Shown piece after piece: positions 1-7,518 of a stretch of 64,000 bases of DNA. A program made the position numbers and the translations under genes. Every line of letters begins with the position of its first letter. The first letter of the stretch is position 1. The notes beneath the pieces were generated by a model that made no database searches, was not told where the DNA came from, and saw nothing but the letters and a program-made list of their open reading frames with translations. This stretch comes from an uncultured Flavobacteriaceae bacterium (GTDB taxonomy: Bacteria > Bacteroidota > Bacteroidia > Flavobacteriales > Flavobacteriaceae): assembly GCA_947497145.1 (NCBI GenBank), contig CANMFQ010000006.1:62001-126000 (forward strand), given 5' to 3'.

Positions 1-55
1 ATAAAGGTAGACGAGCGTAAAAGAATCTAAATTGCAATTAGTTAGATGTCGTTTA

Positions 56-268
56 TCATAAAACCAATCCGCCACAAATACCAAAGCTTATTAATAAATA
101 TACTCCAGCAAGAATAAAAAACACTTTTGCAGCCTTTTTATTCTGTTTGTAATATAATATGAGACCAATTAGGGCAAAAAGAATTGAAGGCCCTACCATT
201 ACTAAGGCAATAATCGCAAACAACCCATCTAAATTGCCTACTTCTAAAAAAATCATATAATCCATCAT
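56..268 (-). CDS. Membrane microprotein, copy 1 of a tandem family
   Basis: This 70-residue hydrophobic protein has two predicted membrane segments (about residues 17-40 and 49-69) separated by a short basic loop with the residues KQNKKAAK. The second half, with the run FFILAGVYLL followed by a glycine-rich GICGG end, matches the three microproteins upstream on the same strand, so the four are paralogues. The first segment carries the GPSILF motif, equivalent to GPP.LF in two of the others. It is the last visible member of a same-strand series that follows the radical SAM gene. I recognise no named family, and the function is unknown. A role as a small accessory or subunit of the membrane enzymes upstream is an inference from position only. 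The operon could continue past the left edge of the window. Confidence 0.7.
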   Translation of the reverse strand: MMDYMIFLEVGNLDGLFAIIALVMVGPSILFALIGLILYYKQNKKAAKVFFILAGVYLLISFGICGGLVL

Positions 269-303
269 GCACGTTTTACGTTATTATTGACAAACAAGGT
301 ATA

Positions 304-498
304 TCATAAGCTACATAAACCTACACCAATTAGCCCACATATCCCCGCAGCAATTAGCATTTTTTTAGCTGCTGCCCTCCTTTTTAAAAGCAGTAACAAC
401 AAGGCAAAAAGAAGCAGCACAGGCACACCCAAAAGCAACATAGAACCAAAGCTATCACTACCACTAATATAAAATTCTAAAGGAAGCGTTATGTTCAT
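304..498 (-). CDS. Membrane microprotein, copy 2 of a tandem family
   Basis: A 64-residue protein with two hydrophobic segments around a basic loop (KRRAAAKK) and a C-terminal AAGICGLIGVGLC stretch. The arrangement is the same as in its neighbours, but it is the most divergent copy: the central segment is almost pure leucine and the GPP motif is replaced by LLGVPVLL. It begins only about 10 bases after the stop of copy 3, which suggests one transcript. No signal peptide cleavage site or catalytic motif is visible. It is a paralogue by pattern, and the function is unknown. Confidence 0.65.
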   Translation of the reverse strand: MNITLPLEFYISGSDSFGSMLLLGVPVLLLFALLLLLLKRRAAAKKMLIAAGICGLIGVGLCSL

Positions 499-507
499 AA
501 GTCAATA

Positions 508-711
508 TTATTTGGTGTCTAAACTAAAATTACTAAGCATAACGCCACAAATACCCAAACCAACCAAAAGATAGACACCTGCCAAAATAAAAAATAGTTT
601 AGCCATTTTTTTATTTTTTAAGAGCAACCCCACAATACCTAGAATAATAAAGAGAACTGGGGGACCTAGTAACACTAAAAAAATCATGCTCATAATTATT
701 TCCTTTTTCAA
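508..711 (-). CDS. Membrane microprotein, copy 3 of a tandem family
   Basis: A 67-residue protein with two membrane segments. The first contains VLLGPPVLFIILGI. A basic loop (KNKKMAK) follows, and the second segment reads LFFILAGVYLL then GLGICG. It is the copy closest to copies 1 and 4 and defines the family pattern GPP.LF-x(n)-K-rich loop-F.IL.GVYL..G.G.CG. A second in-frame ATG at residue 7 would give a start more like copy 4, so the exact start is open. It sits in a same-strand run with short spacing after the radical SAM gene. Function is unknown. Confidence 0.7.
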   Translation of the reverse strand: MKKEIIMSMIFLVLLGPPVLFIILGIVGLLLKNKKMAKLFFILAGVYLLVGLGICGVMLSNFSLDTK

Positions 712-748
712 CCTATTTTACCCGTCTCCTATGACAAAAAACATCGCT

Positions 749-913
749 TTAAACCAACATATCACCACACATACCTAGTCCAATAAACAAGTAAACGCCC
801 ATTAAAATATAAAATATGCTTGCTTTAGTTTTATCGCCTTTTTCTCCATAGTGTATAGCTAGTACTAAAAACAAGGCAGGAGGGCCAAATAGTAATAAAA
901 CAAGCGGAATCAT
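749..913 (-). CDS. Membrane microprotein, copy 4 (54 residues)
   Basis: Reading the minus strand by hand gives a 54-residue protein beginning MIPLVLLLFGPPALF and ending GLGMCGDMLV. It has the same layout as its three downstream paralogues: the GPP.LF first segment, a charged loop (EKGDKTK), then FYILMGVYLFIGLGMCG. It begins 21 bases after the radical SAM stop and is the first microprotein of the series. Its length puts it below common gene-calling cut-offs, so it is easily missed. A GTG three codons upstream is a possible alternative start. The paralogy is visible in the sequence. The function is unknown. Confidence 0.65.
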   Translation of the reverse strand: MIPLVLLLFGPPALFLVLAIHYGEKGDKTKASIFYILMGVYLFIGLGMCGDMLV

Positions 914-933
914 ACTATTCACAATCTATCTTA

Positions 934-2328
934 TTACTGCATTTCATCTTGCAAGACTTTTAAGCGCGCTAATTTATCGTCTCTATAAAACAAATTCATA
1001 GTCTCAAAAGGAATTATCTGATAGTCTTTATTTACAATATGAACACATGATTTTTTAATGGCACGCACATCAAAATTATGCGCATCTATAAATTGCATAA
1101 TAATAATACGAAAAAGATTATCATAACCTAAATCTGGCGCATCAATTTCTGGTAAACAGCATAGTATGCTTTTGAGGTTTTCAGAGGCTTTTTCAACAGA
1201 ATTTCCCGTACTAAAAAGTTCAATCATTTTACCATGTAACTGCTCGTCTTGCTCATAAATTATTGTGTTTTTACCCTCATTTAACAAATCATCAGGGTTT
1301 ATATACCGTGTTAGCGGGCTCACTTCATCACCAATTTTTAAAGCATATGCCATTACCAAAGCATCTGGATTACACGGCACAGGAATCAAATCATCGGGTT
1401 CAAAAATAGGTGATTGCTCCAAAATATTACGCCGAACTTCTGTGAGCGTAATCCGATTTTCATCAACCTCAAAATTCTCTAGCCTTCCTGCAATTTGGGT
1501 GGGTTGAAAGGTAACACCGCGAACACATTTTTGTTGTAATGCAAAATCGATAGTTTGCCCCATTTCATGGTCATTTAATCCTTTTTGCAAGGTTACCACC
1601 AAGGTAGTTGAAAGATTGAGGACATTGAGGTGCTCTAAAGCTTTTAACCGTATCTCGGCCAAATCAGCTCCCCGTAATGTTTGTAACACATTATTTTCTA
1701 AGGAATCAAACTGTAGGTAAATTTCAAAATCGGGGGTATAACTTGCCAGCCTTTCTGCAAAGGCATAGTCTTTTGCAATTTTAATACCATTGGTATTTAC
1801 CATCAAATGGCGAATAGGCAGCGTTTTTGCATAGTCTAAAATTTCAAAAAAATTAGGATGTATTGTAGGTTCACCACCACTTATTTGCACCACATCGGGC
1901 TCACCCTCATTTGCTACAATTACATCTAACATTTTTTTTATTTCGTCCAACGTTCTATGCCTGCCATAATGCGGCGATGATGAAGCATAACAGGTAGGGC
2001 ATGTCAAATTACAACGGTCTGTAACCTCAATAACGGTAAGGCAAGAGTGTTGCTCATGGTCAGGACAAAGACCACAATCATACGGACAGCCATAATGTGT
2101 TTTGGTATTAAACGTTTTGGGGTATTCAGAAGCTTTATTGTAATTGCGAATGTTTTTATAATATTCAATATCATCAGCAATTAAAACTTTTGACCTGCCG
2201 TGTTCTTTGCAGTTTTTGAGCATGTATACTTTCTCATTTTGAAAAATGATTTTGGCATCTACACGACGTAAACATTCGGGGCAAAGGCTTAAGGTAAAAT
2301 CATAATACGTATAATTTCTTTCGGACAT
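934..2328 (-). CDS. Radical SAM enzyme, MJ0619/tetraether-lipid-synthase-like
   Basis: A 464-residue protein with several cysteine clusters. The radical SAM motif CNLTCPTC (CxxxCxxC) lies near residue 106 and is followed by a SAM-binding SGGEPT motif. Upstream there is an N-terminal CPEC pair and a CPYDCGLCP...C cluster that could bind further Fe-S clusters, and a CC pair lies in the C-terminal part. This arrangement resembles the MJ0619 family, first described as a pterin methylase and later shown in archaea to be tetraether synthase (Tes/GDGT-MAS), which joins lipid alkyl chains. Bacterial relatives have been linked to membrane-spanning lipids. Here it follows an Lgt-fold gene by about 110 bases and precedes four membrane microproteins, which fits a membrane-lipid or lipid-carrier substrate. 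The family assignment is by motif pattern, and the substrate is inferred. Confidence 0.8.
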   Translation of the reverse strand: MSERNYTYYDFTLSLCPECLRRVDAKIIFQNEKVYMLKNCKEHGRSKVLIADDIEYYKNIRNYNKASEYPKTFNTKTHYGCPYDCGLCPDHEQHSCLTVIEVTDRCNLTCPTCYASSSPHYGRHRTLDEIKKMLDVIVANEGEPDVVQISGGEPTIHPNFFEILDYAKTLPIRHLMVNTNGIKIAKDYAFAERLASYTPDFEIYLQFDSLENNVLQTLRGADLAEIRLKALEHLNVLNLSTTLVVTLQKGLNDHEMGQTIDFALQQKCVRGVTFQPTQIAGRLENFEVDENRITLTEVRRNILEQSPIFEPDDLIPVPCNPDALVMAYALKIGDEVSPLTRYINPDDLLNEGKNTIIYEQDEQLHGKMIELFSTGNSVEKASENLKSILCCLPEIDAPDLGYDNLFRIIIMQFIDAHNFDVRAIKKSCVHIVNKDYQIIPFETMNLFYRDDKLARLKVLQDEMQ

Positions 2329-2439
2329 AGGCGCTATTTACTGAGGATTTTTAATCGGAATCTACACAAACTCATCTTGATTTTTTCTTTTACCTGCAAA
2401 CTAGGCTAAAATCATAAAAACACTTTATTAATTGTGCTT

Positions 2440-3186
2440 TTAAAGCTTCTTACGAGCCATGAATGTATAAATTGGATTAACATAATACAGCCAACAAATT
2501 AAGCATAAATATTGAATGGAACTCAAATTAAAAATTAAAAAGGTATTGGGCTTTAAAAATTCAATAAAGAACCGAAAAGTAAAATACGAAATCATAAAAA
2601 TTTTAAAATAGGTACCACTTTCAAAACGATTTGGTTTTTGTTGTCCTTTATTAATCAGCATAAACAGTAGGATGAGAAAAACAATTTCATACAACGCAAT
2701 AGGATGCCTGAGTACACCATCACCCAAATTCATACCAAAAAAAGATGTGGTTTGTACGCCATAGGTAAACTCTTTTATTCCAGCCAAAAAACATCCGAAG
2801 CGACCTATTATAATTCCCAAAATGATAGGTAAGGTAAATAAATCTCCTGATGATTGTTTTTCTCCAATGATTTTTTTGGCAAGCTCTACCCCAAGTAGCC
2901 CTCCAAAAAGACCGCCCATAATGGTTTTGTTATTAAAAATAGCAAACCAACCTTGTTCGTAGGCAACAACAGGGTTTTCAAAAAACGCCACCAAACGCGA
3001 TAGCAAAAGAGCGCCAAAAACAGCACCAATAATAATAGAAAGTCTATTGTTTAACGAAATAGTATCCTCCCTTTTTTTTCGAAGGAAAACATAATAACGA
3101 AAACCTACAAAAAATGCCAAATACTCAAGTATAAGGTGCATGTTTAGTTTTATGCCAAATAGCACAGGCTCAAAAGGTAGGTTCAT
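2440..3186 (-). CDS. Lgt-fold membrane protein (prolipoprotein diacylglyceryl transferase-like)
   Basis: A 248-residue polytopic membrane protein with about seven hydrophobic segments and the overall pattern of Lgt, which moves diacylglyceryl from phosphatidylglycerol to lipoprotein cysteine. Conserved Lgt-like pieces are the N-terminal LEYLAFFVGFRYY, GGLFGG, GRFG, RHPIALYE and a C-terminal YFTFRFFIEF with the R...E pair. The Lgt signature GRIGNFINGE is altered: it reads GRFGCFLAG followed by IKE, so the usual Asn and Glu are missing and a Cys is present. That argues for a paralogue with a different acceptor or lipid rather than the housekeeping enzyme. It heads a same-strand series with the radical SAM enzyme and the microproteins. 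Moderately sure of the fold, not of the reaction. Confidence 0.75.
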   Translation of the reverse strand: MNLPFEPVLFGIKLNMHLILEYLAFFVGFRYYVFLRKKREDTISLNNRLSIIIGAVFGALLLSRLVAFFENPVVAYEQGWFAIFNNKTIMGGLFGGLLGVELAKKIIGEKQSSGDLFTLPIILGIIIGRFGCFLAGIKEFTYGVQTTSFFGMNLGDGVLRHPIALYEIVFLILLFMLINKGQQKPNRFESGTYFKIFMISYFTFRFFIEFLKPNTFLIFNLSSIQYLCLICWLYYVNPIYTFMARKKL

Positions 3187-3488
3187 ATTTTACGAAAATA
3201 AATTAACACCAATAGAACGCAATCATAAAAAGAGAAATACACGTTTTTTTGGCTTTTTAGCTGTTAAATGTACAGCCAAAAGCAGCAATGTAAGACTAAA
3301 AAACAGTAAAAAATACCCAGAAAAATGATTTGCCCGGTATTTCATCCTAAAAAAGAAAACAACTGAAAACCAATGTTTCTTTAAAAAACGCTAGTGGGGT
3401 TGAATAGGTTTTATCCATTTAAAAATCTATTCCACTTCGTGTATTAAAAAAATTAAAAACCGCACTAAATGTGCTACTATAGTTACGT

Positions 3489-3522
3489 TTGCTCACTAAC
3501 ACTAAATTTTTGCTTAAATTTG
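3489..3522 (+). promoter_or_regulatory. Flavobacterial-type promoter for dusB
   Basis: A TTG at 3489-3491 is followed after 23 bases by TAAATTTG at 3515-3522. This matches the flavobacterial consensus TTG-N17-23-TAnnTTTG. Transcription would begin a few bases downstream, just before the GTG start of dusB. It therefore argues against the longer in-frame reading that begins at this same TTG. Confidence 0.6.
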
Positions 3523-3545
3523 CGCTCTTTAAAAAGAAATGTCAC

Positions 3546-4544
3546 GTGCCTAAAATAGGAGATATACAATTACCCGATTTTCCGTTACTACTCGCTCCTA
3601 TGGAAGACGTTAGTGACCCTCCTTTTCGTGCGCTATGTAAAGAGCAAGGAGCTGATGTTGTGTATACCGAATTCATATCATCAGAAGGATTGATACGAGA
3701 CGCCGCTAAGAGCGTTATGAAATTGGATATCTATGAAAAAGAGCGCCCTGTGGGTATTCAAATTTTTGGTGCTAATTTAGACTCTATGCTACAATCTGTG
3801 GAGATCGTAGCGGAATCGAAGCCAGATATTATCGATATTAATTTTGGATGTCCGGTAAAAAAAGTAGTTAGTAAGGGTGCTGGAGCTGGTATACTCAAAG
3901 ATATTGATTTGATGGTATCTTTAACCAAAGCTATGGTTGAGCGAACAAAACTGCCCATTACTGTAAAAACCCGATTAGGCTGGGATGATGATTCTATAAT
4001 GATTGTTGAAGTTGCTGAACGCTTACAAGATGTAGGCTGCCAAGCGATTGCTATTCACGGGCGCACACGGGCACAAATGTACAAGGGAAATGCCAATTGG
4101 AAACCTATTGCTGAGGTGAAAAACAACCCTAGAATGCATATTCCTGTTTTTGGTAACGGCGATGTTGATAGCCCTGAAGCTGCTATGAAAATGCGTGATG
4201 AATATGGATTAGATGGCGCCATGATTGGGCGTGCTAGTATTGGATATCCTTGGTTTTTTAGAGAAGTAAAACATTTTTTTGAAACAGGAAACCATTTAGC
4301 ACCACCTACCATGATTGAACGTGTAGAAGCCGCACGAAGACATCTTAAAATGGCAATTGATTGGAAGGGCGAAAAATTAGGTGTTTTTGAAACAAGGCGA
4401 CACTATACCAACTACTTTAAAGGCATACCAAATTTTAAAGAATACCGCATGAAAATGGTAACCAGCGATGCTTCGGTTGATGTTTTTGCTGCCTTTGACG
4501 AGGTTTTACACAAGTTTGGTGATTTTAGTTTTAGCAGACCTTAA
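3546..4544 (+). CDS. dusB: tRNA-dihydrouridine synthase (DusB-like)
   Basis: An FMN-dependent enzyme of the Dus family that reduces specific uridines of tRNA to dihydrouridine in the cytoplasm. The TIM-barrel start LLLAPMEDVSDPPFRALC, the catalytic-loop motif INFGCPVKKV with its cysteine, KTRLGWD, IHGRTRAQMY and the NGDV/GRASIGYPW pieces are all present. I place the start at GTG (protein beginning VPKIGDIQLPDF, 332 residues). A longer reading from a TTG would begin inside the predicted promoter and adds 19 residues atypical for the family. The gene stands alone between an upstream promoter and a convergent permease gene whose stop lies nine bases away. A housekeeping gene and a confident call. 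Confidence 0.93.
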   Translation: MPKIGDIQLPDFPLLLAPMEDVSDPPFRALCKEQGADVVYTEFISSEGLIRDAAKSVMKLDIYEKERPVGIQIFGANLDSMLQSVEIVAESKPDIIDINFGCPVKKVVSKGAGAGILKDIDLMVSLTKAMVERTKLPITVKTRLGWDDDSIMIVEVAERLQDVGCQAIAIHGRTRAQMYKGNANWKPIAEVKNNPRMHIPVFGNGDVDSPEAAMKMRDEYGLDGAMIGRASIGYPWFFREVKHFFETGNHLAPPTMIERVEAARRHLKMAIDWKGEKLGVFETRRHYTNYFKGIPNFKEYRMKMVTSDASVDVFAAFDEVLHKFGDFSFSRP

Positions 4545-4553
4545 TTTGTCATT

Positions 4554-5753
4554 TTATTGAGCTATCAGTTTTTTACTGATGACACTGCTCGCTATTTTAG
4601 ATGCAATAATGCCCAGTACGGCAATGGTAGCCAGAACAATGAAAATGTTGACGAATTGTATTTCTACAGGATAATCAATACTACCTATTTTCACCCATCC
4701 AAAAAGGAGTTGAGAAGCAATAACAATAAAACCAATGAGCACACCAATAACGCCTCCCATAGTAGTTACCAATATTCCTTGAACAAAATATATGCGTCTT
4801 AATTTTTTAATAGTCACCCCCAAATTATAGAGCGTTTTCAAATTTTTCTTTTTGTCTAAAATCATCATAATAATGGCACCAACAACATTAAAAAGGGCTA
4901 TAACAAGCACTAAAGTAAATATGAGATAGGTGGCTACATTTTCAGTATTCAGCATCTTATAAAGGGTACTATTTAGCTCTTCACGTGTTTTTAACACTAC
5001 CGAATTATTAAAAACTTCAGCAATTTGATTTTTGATTACTGGAATAGCTGCACCTTCATTTAATTTAAAGTTTATTCCCGAAATTTGAGTACTGTCTTTT
5101 TCTAGCAGCGCTTGAGCCAAAGCCAAATCAATAAACACATATTTTTGGTCTAAACCTTCTTCTACCCTATAAACACCACTAATAACAATAGGCAAGGTAT
5201 TATAACTATTCGCCATACTTTGTTGAGAAATAGACCCTTTACCAGGCTTAAGCGCCAAAATTTTCATAGGATTTCGGTACTGATTAAGTGTTACTCCCAG
5301 TGCATTTGCAATACCAATACCAGCTACACCTTGTTGCGCTTCAATATTCCATTCGCCAAAATATAGCGTATCTAAGGTTGTCACTTCATTATAATGCTCA
5401 TCAATACCTTTAACGTAAGCAATATCGTTTTTTTCACGATGCTGTAAGAGCACCTTTTCTTCTATTTCTTTAGAAAAAGAAGCAATACCATCAATTTCTA
5501 AGAGCTGCTTTTCTTGGGTGTCGGTTATAGCGAAAAATTTTCCTGTTATGGTTGACGCCTTCAAATCGGGGTCAAAAGCATTTGTAAAAGAAAGGCTAAA
5601 CGTTTTTAATCCTGCAAAAGCAGAAAGGACAATAAACAGGGCAGCAGACCCAATAACGATAACCAAAAAAGTGATAAAATTGATAACATTTACCGCATTT
5701 TGGCTGCTTTTTGAACGGACATATCTTTTTGCTATGTAAAGAGGAAAGTTCAA
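4554..5753 (-). CDS. FtsX/LolC-LolE-like ABC transporter permease
   Basis: A 399-residue inner-membrane protein with the layout of lipoprotein-release permeases: an N-terminal cytoplasmic YIAKRYVRSK segment, a first transmembrane helix at about residues 21-50, a periplasmic domain of roughly 220 residues (MacB-like core), then three C-terminal helices from about residue 275, ending SSVISKKL. In the Lol system such permeases pair with the ATPase LolD to extract lipoproteins from the inner membrane. No ATPase gene is adjacent. The gene begins one base after the rbfA stop, so the two are probably co-transcribed. Lol function is likely but not certain, because FtsX-type permeases serve several systems. 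Confidence 0.82.
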   Translation of the reverse strand: MNFPLYIAKRYVRSKSSQNAVNVINFITFLVIVIGSAALFIVLSAFAGLKTFSLSFTNAFDPDLKASTITGKFFAITDTQEKQLLEIDGIASFSKEIEEKVLLQHREKNDIAYVKGIDEHYNEVTTLDTLYFGEWNIEAQQGVAGIGIANALGVTLNQYRNPMKILALKPGKGSISQQSMANSYNTLPIVISGVYRVEEGLDQKYVFIDLALAQALLEKDSTQISGINFKLNEGAAIPVIKNQIAEVFNNSVVLKTREELNSTLYKMLNTENVATYLIFTLVLVIALFNVVGAIIMMILDKKKNLKTLYNLGVTIKKLRRIYFVQGILVTTMGGVIGVLIGFIVIASQLLFGWVKIGSIDYPVEIQFVNIFIVLATIAVLGIIASKIASSVISKKLIAQ

Positions 5754-5754
5754 A

Positions 5755-6147
5755 TTACGATTTCTTTCGTTTTTCTAATAAATCAGGGTTTTTCACAGGA
5801 TTCTCTTCACCCTTAAGTGATTTCTCAATATTTTCAATGTAATCTAAAGAATCATCCAAGAAAAATAAAAGCTCTGGTACACGACGCAATTGATTTCTTG
5901 TACGTTGCGATAATTCATGTTTAATTAACGGCTGATTAGATTTGATACCCTCCAAAAGCGCTGGAGCATCTTTAACAGGAAAAATACTGATATAAATCTT
6001 AGCGATGGAAAGGTCTGTAGTTACCGATACTTTTGAAACAGAAATAAGTGTACCCCTTAATCCGCCATCAATGGCTGCTCGTTGCAAAATATCAACGATA
6101 TCTTTTTGAATAACCCCTGCAATTTTTTTCTGTCGTTGTGTTTCCAT
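5755..6147 (-). CDS. rbfA: 30S ribosome-binding factor RbfA
   Basis: A 130-residue cytoplasmic protein of the RbfA family, which binds the 30S subunit and helps 16S rRNA 5'-end maturation and cold adaptation. Typical pieces are the start TQRQKKIAGVIQKDIVDILQ, the central VSVTTDLSIAKIYISIFP strand segment (family consensus: V.VS.DL..AKVYVS), RTRNQLRRVPELLFFLDDSLDY and the charged tail. On the minus strand a TATTTTTG box (6152-6159) lies only about five bases before the ATG, suggesting a very short leader. Overlap with the permease downstream is nearly complete, with a one-base gap. Confidence 0.93.
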   Translation of the reverse strand: METQRQKKIAGVIQKDIVDILQRAAIDGGLRGTLISVSKVSVTTDLSIAKIYISIFPVKDAPALLEGIKSNQPLIKHELSQRTRNQLRRVPELLFFLDDSLDYIENIEKSLKGEENPVKNPDLLEKRKKS

Positions 6148-6232
6148 AGGACAAAAATACGAAGGATTACTGTATCTTCGAGTAGTTTCTACTCAGGATA
6201 ATAAATGGACATTGATTTTGAAAAAATTAATC

Positions 6233-6649
6233 ATGAAAAAAATTGAACATATCGGCATTGCTGTTAAAGACATAGAGGCTTCAAATAACTTATTTCAAAA
6301 GCTATTGGGCGTTGCCAATTATAAGGTAGAAGAGGTGCTATCTGAATCTGTCACTACCTCTTTTTTCAAAGCAGGCCCCAATAAAATTGAATTGCTTGCC
6401 GCCACTAATGAAGATAGCCCTATTGCTAAATACATCAAAAAAAGAGGAGAAGGTATTCATCATATCGCTTTTGAAGTAAGTAATATTACCGCAGAAATTG
6501 CGCGATTAAAGGCCGAAGGCTTCGTTATTTTGAATGAAATTCCTAAAAAAGGAGCTGATAACAAGCTAGTTGCCTTCGTACATCCTAAAAGTGCCAATGG
6601 GGTGTTGGTAGAGCTTTGCCAAGAAATAAAGCAAGAAACTACAAAATGA
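6233..6649 (+). CDS. mce: Methylmalonyl-CoA epimerase
   Basis: A 138-residue VOC-fold (glyoxalase-like) protein that interconverts R- and S-methylmalonyl-CoA, linking propionate metabolism to succinyl-CoA. Metal-ligand motifs are visible: IEHIGIAV at the N-terminus, GEGIHHIAFEV in the middle and VLVELCQE at the end. I chose the ATG giving MKKIEHIG, because the alternative upstream TTG adds seven atypical residues. It is divergent from rbfA across an 85-base gap. No mutase gene is in the window. Length and motifs are normal for the family. Confidence 0.92.
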   Translation: MKKIEHIGIAVKDIEASNNLFQKLLGVANYKVEEVLSESVTTSFFKAGPNKIELLAATNEDSPIAKYIKKRGEGIHHIAFEVSNITAEIARLKAEGFVILNEIPKKGADNKLVAFVHPKSANGVLVELCQEIKQETTK

Positions 6650-6742
6650 CAGTGCTTTTTTGCTTGCAAGCTATAAAAATAAGTAGTAATATTGCAGTCC
6701 GATTTTCGGTTCTATAGTGCCATATGTTAAAGCACCGAACTC

Positions 6743-6760
6743 TCCCGATAGCTATCGGGA
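6743..6760. repeat. 18-bp perfect palindrome TCCCGATAGCTATCGGGA
   Basis: The 18 bases are an exact self-complement and lie between mce and the tRNA gene. A related GC-containing stretch (GTCCTCGATCGGGAC) occurs near 6961-6975, beyond the tRNA. From memory, similar CCCGATAGCTATCGGG elements are repeated in intergenic DNA of other flavobacterial genomes. Only one copy is in this window, so it cannot be shown to be repetitive from here. Confidence 0.6.
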
Positions 6761-6799
6761 CAGGGGGGACAAAGTAAAAAAGTAATTAAAATATTGATA

Positions 6800-6873
6800 G
6801 GTCCTATAGCTCAGCTGGTTAGAGCACCTGACTCATAATCAGGGGGTCCATGGTTCGAGCCCATGTGGGACCA
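6800..6873 (+). tRNA. tRNA with CAU anticodon, probably tRNA-Ile2 (AUA-reading)
   Basis: A complete 74-base cloverleaf. The acceptor arms GGTCCTA and TGGGACC pair (one T-G), with discriminator A, D-arm GCTC...GAGC, anticodon arm CCTGA-CTCATAA-TCAGG, variable loop and T-arm with GGTTCGAGCCC. The anticodon is CAT. This can be elongator Met, or Ile2 whose C34 is changed to lysidine by TilS. The C4-G69 and C5-G68 pairs are TilS-favouring features of tRNA-Ile2, so I lean to Ile2. The CCA end is not encoded. Confidence 0.95.
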
Positions 6874-6874
6874 C

Positions 6875-6904
6875 AAGGAGAAGCTGAAAAGCTTCTCCTT
6901 TTTT
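6875..6904 (+). terminator. Rho-independent terminator of the tRNA
   Basis: A perfect 11-bp stem (AAGGAGAAGCT / AGCTTCTCCTT) closes a GAAA tetraloop and is followed by a run of T. It begins two bases after the tRNA discriminator. Confidence 0.9.
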
Positions 6905-7518
6905 GTTATAACGATAATCACACCCCATCAAAAAATACTCCTAACTAATTCTGGATACCTGTCCTCGATCGGGACGATTGTCAAGAGACTATTATTCTGG
7001 CGACTCTTTGGTTTTTTTAGCTTTTCATCAGAAGTAACTAAGAATGTTTCATTTACTAAAAAGTGAATCAAAGAGTATAAATATTCTAAAATTGTAGTTC
7101 ATCAATAATGGAGTACGTCATCAAAGGCAAAAAAAGTATCAAAAATGGTATAATTAGGTGTTGTATAGCCTTTGTCGATGCACTAAATTTGAGTTGAGCA
7201 ACTATGTCCAACTATTTCGTGTGTTTATGGTTTACAATAATTACCTATTTTCCCTTTGATTTATTTAAAGGCGGATTCGAAGACATTTTTTACAGCAACA
7301 AATACCTTTAAAAGGTGCTTAGCATAAATTTAGGTTAAAGTGAGATGACCTTTTTAAAACAATCATGTGATGCCTTTTTATCCTTGTAATCGTTAAGAAA
7401 TACTCCATCAAAAAAGTACACGTAAAATAATCAGCCAAGGGCAGCGTAAACAAGACCATCTCGAAAAAGACATTTAACCGCAGGGCAATAACCAATTGAT
7501 TATTAATTTAAAAAAAAT
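6905..7518. other. Intergenic region, no gene seen
   Basis: About 610 bases between the tRNA terminator and the sulfatase gene. I see no coding frame with family features and no strong promoter match. A short inverted stretch around 6961-6975 echoes the palindrome upstream of the tRNA. The long gap probably carries the promoter and regulatory region of the sulfatase gene, but no specific site stands out. Confidence 0.4.

Noticed and set aside
287-472. Plus-strand frame antisense to microprotein copy 2
   Set aside because: It lies wholly opposite a member of a paralogous family whose pattern is conserved on the other strand, so it is a shadow.
1265-1507. Plus-strand frame inside the radical SAM gene
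   Set aside because: It is antisense to a conserved coding sequence and has no motif or start signal of its own.
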